This document shows positions 7,425-10,062 of a stretch of 10,062 nucleotides of DNA, one piece after another. Made by a program: the position numbers and the translations under genes. Source of the DNA: Asaia bogorensis. GTDB taxonomy: Bacteria > Pseudomonadota > Alphaproteobacteria > Acetobacterales > Acetobacteraceae. The stretch spans positions 1 through 10,062 of the forward strand of contig CAMCHA010000047.1 in assembly GCA_945874515.1 (NCBI GenBank), given 5' to 3'. The notes beneath the pieces are model-generated. The model saw nothing but the letters and a program-made list of their open reading frames with translations. It did not search any database and was not told the origin of the DNA. Every line of letters begins with the position of its first letter. The stretch's first letter is position 1.

Positions 7425-7452
7425 GGCGTGATCTGCTGAGGTAGATCACGCC
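7425..7452. repeat. Perfect 10-bp inverted repeat after lepA
   Basis: GGCGTGATCT (7425-7434) and AGATCACGCC (7443-7452) are perfectly complementary around an eight-base GCTGAGGT loop. It lies 62 bases after the lepA stop and 20 bases before the next gene's ATG. No T-run follows (ATGCTAGGACAGG), so a classic terminator is unlikely. It may be an operator palindrome controlling the three-gene cluster downstream, or an mRNA structure near that ribosome binding site. Confidence 0.6.
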
Positions 7453-7471
7453 ATGCTAGGACAGGCCCGAC

Positions 7472-8044
7472 ATGACCAAGCCCGCCATCGCCCGCACCCC
7501 CATCCCCGATATCGCCACCCTGCCGGAAGATATCCGCGCCCGCATCCTGACCGTTCAGGAAAAATCGGGTTTTGTGCCGAATGTCTTTCTGATGCTGGCG
7601 CATCGCCCCACAGAATTCCGCGCCTTCATGGCGTATCACGATACGCTGATGGATAAATCCGAAGGGATTTCCAAGGCGGAACGCGAAATGATTGTGGTCG
7701 CGGTATCCTCGCGCAATCAATGCCAATATTGCGTGGTGGCGCATGGCGCCATCCTGCGCATTCGCGCCAAGAATGCGCTGATCGCGGACCAGATCGCCGC
7801 CAATTGGCGGAAGGCCGATCTCTCGCCTAAGCAAAAAACCATGCTGGAATTCGCGTTGAAAGTGACCGACCGCGCCAATGAGGTCAATGATGCGGATCAC
7901 GAAGCCCTGCGTGCCGCCGGCTTTGACGATGAGGCGATTTGGGACATTGCCGCCATCGCGGCCTTCTTCGGCATGTCGAACCGCTTGGCGAATGTGACCA
8001 ATCTGCGCCCGAATGACGAATTCTACACGATGGGGAGGGGCTGA
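7472..8044 (+). CDS. Peroxidase-related / AhpD-like (carboxymuconolactone decarboxylase family) protein
   Basis: This is a 190-residue all-helical protein of the AhpD/CMD superfamily, closest in look to the 'uncharacterised peroxidase-related enzyme' subgroup of that length. The catalytic signature is visible: E72 in KAEREMIVV, then C84-Q-Y-C87-V-V-A-H91, the CxxCxxxH proton-relay site of AhpD. The N-terminal block IPDIATLPEDIRARI followed by GFVPNVF is typical of the subgroup. AhpD reduces peroxiredoxin or lipoyl partners; the true substrate of this branch is unknown. There is no signal peptide, so it should be cytosolic. The ATG has an AGGAC Shine-Dalgarno at 7458-7462. The creatininase-family gene starts four bases after its stop, so the two are surely co-transcribed. 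It might serve redox protection for, or act directly in, the catabolic cluster. Confidence 0.9.
   Translation: MTKPAIARTPIPDIATLPEDIRARILTVQEKSGFVPNVFLMLAHRPTEFRAFMAYHDTLMDKSEGISKAEREMIVVAVSSRNQCQYCVVAHGAILRIRAKNALIADQIAANWRKADLSPKQKTMLEFALKVTDRANEVNDADHEALRAAGFDDEAIWDIAAIAAFFGMSNRLANVTNLRPNDEFYTMGRG
8032..8040 (+). promoter_or_regulatory. Ribosome binding site deciding the creatininase-family start
   Basis: GGGGAGGGG lies eight bases before the ATG at 8049 and overlaps the last codons of the preceding gene. It favours 8049 over an in-frame upstream start at 8013, which would overlap the previous gene by 32 bases and add residues unlike the family. Confidence 0.6.
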
Positions 8045-8048
8045 ACCA

Positions 8049-8846
8049 ATGACTGAAACTCGCTGGGAACGCATGACAGCGCCGGAATTGCGCGCGCTGG
8101 CTGAACGCAATGCCGTGGTTGTCCTGCCCGTGGCCGCGCTGGAGCAGCACGGCCCGCATTTGCCTGTGTGGACCGATAGTTTCATCGGCCATTCAGTAGC
8201 CATCCGCGCTGCTGAGTTATGCGCCGATCTGCCAGCCGTGGTGCTGCCGCCCATGTGGATGGGCCTGTCCGAACATCACTTCCCCTTTGGCGGGACGATC
8301 AGCCTGGATTACGCGACCTTCGCCGGCGTTTTGCGCTGCGTGATGCGATCCCTGCTGGCGGATGGGTTTTCGCGCCTGATGCTGTTCAATTCCCACGGTG
8401 GGAATGCTGAACCTTTGGCCGTTGCGTCACGCGAAATGGCGCATGAATTCGGCGCGCCGGTGCTGACAACCTCCATCACCCGCGTGGCGCCCAAGGAAAT
8501 TGCCGCTGCCCTCACGGCGCAGCCTGGCATTCATCATGCCTGCGAAGGCGAAACCAGCCTTTGGCTGCATCTTGATCCCAGCCAGGTGCGGATGGATCAG
8601 ATTGCCAATTCCGTCTCGCCCGGGAATTTCGATGCCTCTGGCCAAGCGGTGACGCGCTTTTGGTCCTTTTCCGAACGCGCGCCAGTAACCGGCGTGCGTG
8701 GTGATCCCCGCGCGGCCACGCCAGAAAAGGGCAAGGTGATTTTCGAAGCCATGGCGGCGGGGCTGGCGCGGGAATTGCGCGATCCGTCGCTTTGGGCCAA
8801 GCCTGACGCGGTATGGACACCAGGCCGCGCCCAGGGGCCGCGCTGA
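8049..8846 (+). CDS. Creatininase-family metal-dependent amidohydrolase
   Basis: This is a 265-residue protein of the creatininase family, divalent-metal enzymes that open cyclic amides or hydrolyse formamides (creatininase, the ArfB formamide hydrolase, MftE). Family motifs are in order: VAALEQHGPHLPVWTD with E32, H34 and D43 as predicted metal ligands, the LSEHHFPFGGT loop at 73-83, NSHGGN at 114-119 with H116 as a ligand, and EGETS at 165-169 with E167 as the conserved acid. Where Pseudomonas creatininase has HxE, this protein has HGG, so it belongs with the broader HGGN subgroup rather than with true creatininases, and creatinine is unlikely to be its substrate. It is cytosolic, with no signal peptide. 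It sits between a CxxC protein and a hydratase, suggesting a ring-opening or amide-cleaving step in a catabolic route. Confidence 0.92.
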   Translation: MTETRWERMTAPELRALAERNAVVVLPVAALEQHGPHLPVWTDSFIGHSVAIRAAELCADLPAVVLPPMWMGLSEHHFPFGGTISLDYATFAGVLRCVMRSLLADGFSRLMLFNSHGGNAEPLAVASREMAHEFGAPVLTTSITRVAPKEIAAALTAQPGIHHACEGETSLWLHLDPSQVRMDQIANSVSPGNFDASGQAVTRFWSFSERAPVTGVRGDPRAATPEKGKVIFEAMAAGLARELRDPSLWAKPDAVWTPGRAQGPR

Positions 8847-8855
8847 ACAAAAAAC

Positions 8856-8861
8856 GGGAGG
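8856..8861 (+). promoter_or_regulatory. Ribosome binding site of the hydratase gene
   Basis: GGGAGG is placed six bases before the ATG at 8868, after an A-rich run (ACAAAAAAC). It is the clearest Shine-Dalgarno in the cluster and fixes the start of the hydratase-like gene. Confidence 0.6.
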
Positions 8862-8867
8862 CTTCAC

Positions 8868-9635
8868 ATGAGCCAAGACATCGCCGAACACATCCTCGCC
8901 ACACGCCGCGCGAAGCAGATTCTGGCGCCGCTGGGTGCCGCCGCACCTGCGACACCGGCAGAAGCCTATAAGCTGCAATTTCAGGTGGCGACAAAGCTTG
9001 GCGCCGTGCCGCCGGCCGGCTTCAAGATCGGCGCCACCACCAAGCAGATGCAGACCATCCTGGGCCTGACCGGCCCGGCTGGTGGTTTTGTGCCGAAGGA
9101 GGGGCTGTGTTCTACCCCCGCAAGCTTCCGCTTCGCCGATTTCCTGAACCCCGGCGTGGAATGCGAAGTGGGGCTGCGGCTCGGCCAGGATTTGCCCCAT
9201 GGCGCCCATACGCGCGAAAGCGTTGCCGCCGCAGTGGCCGAGGTTTTCCCGGCCATCGAGATTGTCGAAAAACGCTATGGCGATTTGGCAGCACTCGGCA
9301 CGCCAAGCCTGATTGCGGATCAGGTGTTTCATGCTGCCGGCGTGCTGGGCGCGCCCACGCCGAATTGGCGCGCGCTTGATCTTGGCGCAACTCGCGGTCG
9401 CATGACGGTGGCTGGCACGCTGCGCGGTGAAGGGGTGGGCGCTGACCTGCTCGGTCACCCGATGGAAGCCCTGGCCTGGCTTGCGGGGTCTGATTGCGCC
9501 CGCGAATTTGGCGGGCTGCGCGCCGGGCAGGTGGTGTTCCTGGGCTCTGTCACACCGCCGATTTGGCTGGAAGGTCCCTGCGATGTGCTGGTCGAATTCG
9601 ACACCCTGGGTAAGGTTGCCTTGACCTTCACCTGA
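8868..9635 (+). CDS. 2-keto-4-pentenoate hydratase-like protein (MhpD / FAH superfamily)
   Basis: This 255-residue protein resembles MhpD-type 2-oxopent-4-enoate hydratases and 4-oxalocrotonate decarboxylases, which add water to, or decarboxylate, dienol intermediates of meta-cleavage pathways using Mg2+ or Mn2+. Visible marks: the GFKIGATT block at 51-58 (family KIG(L/A)T), VECEVGLRL at 97-105 with predicted metal ligands E98 and E100, and VFPAIEIVEKRY at 126-137 with the third acid E131. The C-terminal half shows GEGVGADLLGHPMEALAWLA and LRAGQVVFLGSVT, typical of MhpD. Length agrees with the 250-270 usual. It starts 21 bases after the creatininase-family gene and is probably the last gene of the operon. 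Sequence alone does not separate hydratase from decarboxylase. No ring-cleavage dioxygenase is in the window, so an aromatic substrate is not shown. Confidence 0.9.
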   Translation: MSQDIAEHILATRRAKQILAPLGAAAPATPAEAYKLQFQVATKLGAVPPAGFKIGATTKQMQTILGLTGPAGGFVPKEGLCSTPASFRFADFLNPGVECEVGLRLGQDLPHGAHTRESVAAAVAEVFPAIEIVEKRYGDLAALGTPSLIADQVFHAAGVLGAPTPNWRALDLGATRGRMTVAGTLRGEGVGADLLGHPMEALAWLAGSDCAREFGGLRAGQVVFLGSVTPPIWLEGPCDVLVEFDTLGKVALTFT

Positions 9636-9646
9636 TGGGCTTCGTT

Positions 9647-9675
9647 GGCGCGGTTGCGGCCGCGCCTCATTTCTT
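9647..9675. terminator. Hairpin between convergent genes
   Basis: GGCGCGG (9647-9653) pairs with CCGCGCC (9660-9666) around a six-base loop, filling the 31-base gap between the hydratase stop and the convergent gene's stop. On the + strand it is followed by the T-rich TCATTTCTT, giving a plausible terminator for the three-gene cluster. On the - strand the tail is not T-rich. Confidence 0.45.
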
Positions 9676-10062
9676 CGCGGTAAAACCTCGAAACATTTCA
9701 AGCAGTGCCACCACATCCCGCCCGCGATGCCCTGTCGCCAAGGCCTGTGCCATCAATTCGCGAACGGTCGAAGTTGCCGGCGTTGGCTGACGCAAAGCCC
9801 TGCCGAAATCAATCGCCAAGGCGAGGTCCTTTTCGCCGAGCTCCATCTTGAAGCCTGGATCAAAATCATTCTTGAGCGCCTTGGGGAAGCGCTTGGTGAA
9901 ATGAAAGGAACGCCCGCCGCTTTGCGACAGAACCTCATAAAGCGTCTCGGGCGCGACACCTGCGGCCTCACCAAGCGCGAAGGCTTCGCAGGCAATCAGT
10001 ACATTGCCCATGGACATCATATTATTGACCAGCTTCACCGCCTTAGCGGTACCAATGGGCCC
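9667..10062 (-). CDS. Beta-hydroxyacid dehydrogenase (3-hydroxyisobutyrate dehydrogenase family), C-terminal part
   Basis: The gene runs leftwards and enters from the window's right edge; its start and NAD(P)-binding Rossmann half lie outside. 131 residues are visible, ending at TGA (9669-9667). The frame stays open to the edge and begins GPIGTAKAVKLVNN, the family signature GxxGxxxxxKxxNN, where K10 of the visible part is the predicted catalytic lysine and N13/N14 bind substrate. The rest (ACEAFALGEAAGVAP, then GFKMELGEKDLALAIDFGR) fits the helical NAD-binding-11 domain. Relatives oxidise 3-hydroxyisobutyrate or reduce tartronate semialdehyde; this one cannot be assigned further. A GTG at 10038 should not be taken as the start, because it sits inside the conserved motif. 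It is convergent with the hydratase cluster and may be functionally related, though it is separately transcribed. Confidence 0.92.
   Translation of the reverse strand, partial: GPIGTAKAVKLVNNMMSMGNVLIACEAFALGEAAGVAPETLYEVLSQSGGRSFHFTKRFPKALKNDFDPGFKMELGEKDLALAIDFGRALRQPTPATSTVRELMAQALATGHRGRDVVALLEMFRGFTAKK

Noticed and set aside
8427..9716. Antisense open frame of 429 codons over the creatininase and hydratase genes
   Set aside because: It is opposite two well-supported enzymes, overlaps the true - strand dehydrogenase gene in another frame, and shows no recognisable domain.

Overview
The window looks like an ordinary chromosomal segment from an alphaproteobacterium, probably Rhodospirillales and possibly near Acetobacteraceae. 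This rests on roughly 60% GC by eye, the style of the L35, L20, PheS, PheT and LepA proteins, and an acidic/alanine-rich insert in PheT that I associate from memory (not checked) with Acetobacteraceae. Genes are tightly packed, and all but the last lie on the + strand.

Region 1 (1-5380) is a translation operon: the 3' end of rpmI (L35), rplT (L20), pheS and pheT (the two subunits of phenylalanyl-tRNA synthetase), then a major facilitator superfamily (MFS) transporter whose start codon overlaps the pheT stop as ATGA. Two perfect hairpins separate rplT from pheS. The second has a T-rich tail and could be a terminator or an attenuator, so pheST can probably be controlled apart from the ribosomal protein genes.

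Region 2 (5381-7471) holds lepA (elongation factor 4) between two intergenic spacers, each with a strong inverted repeat. The 5' spacer also has a weak terminator-like hairpin and a weak promoter candidate.

Region 3 (7472-9635) is a short, closely spaced set of three catabolic-type enzymes: a peroxidase-related/AhpD-like protein with a CxxC site, a creatininase-family metal hydrolase, and a 2-keto-4-pentenoate hydratase-like protein. They are probably co-transcribed; the substrate is unknown. A convergent gene on the - strand, cut by the window end, encodes the C-terminal half of a beta-hydroxyacid dehydrogenase (3-hydroxyisobutyrate dehydrogenase family).

I saw no mobile element, CRISPR array, tRNA or rRNA, and no convincing new system. 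The points most worth a second look are a 27-residue insertion in PheT between predicted Mg2+ ligands, a compositionally and sequence-wise atypical 5' segment of pheS, the structured leader before pheS, and the inverted repeats on either side of lepA.
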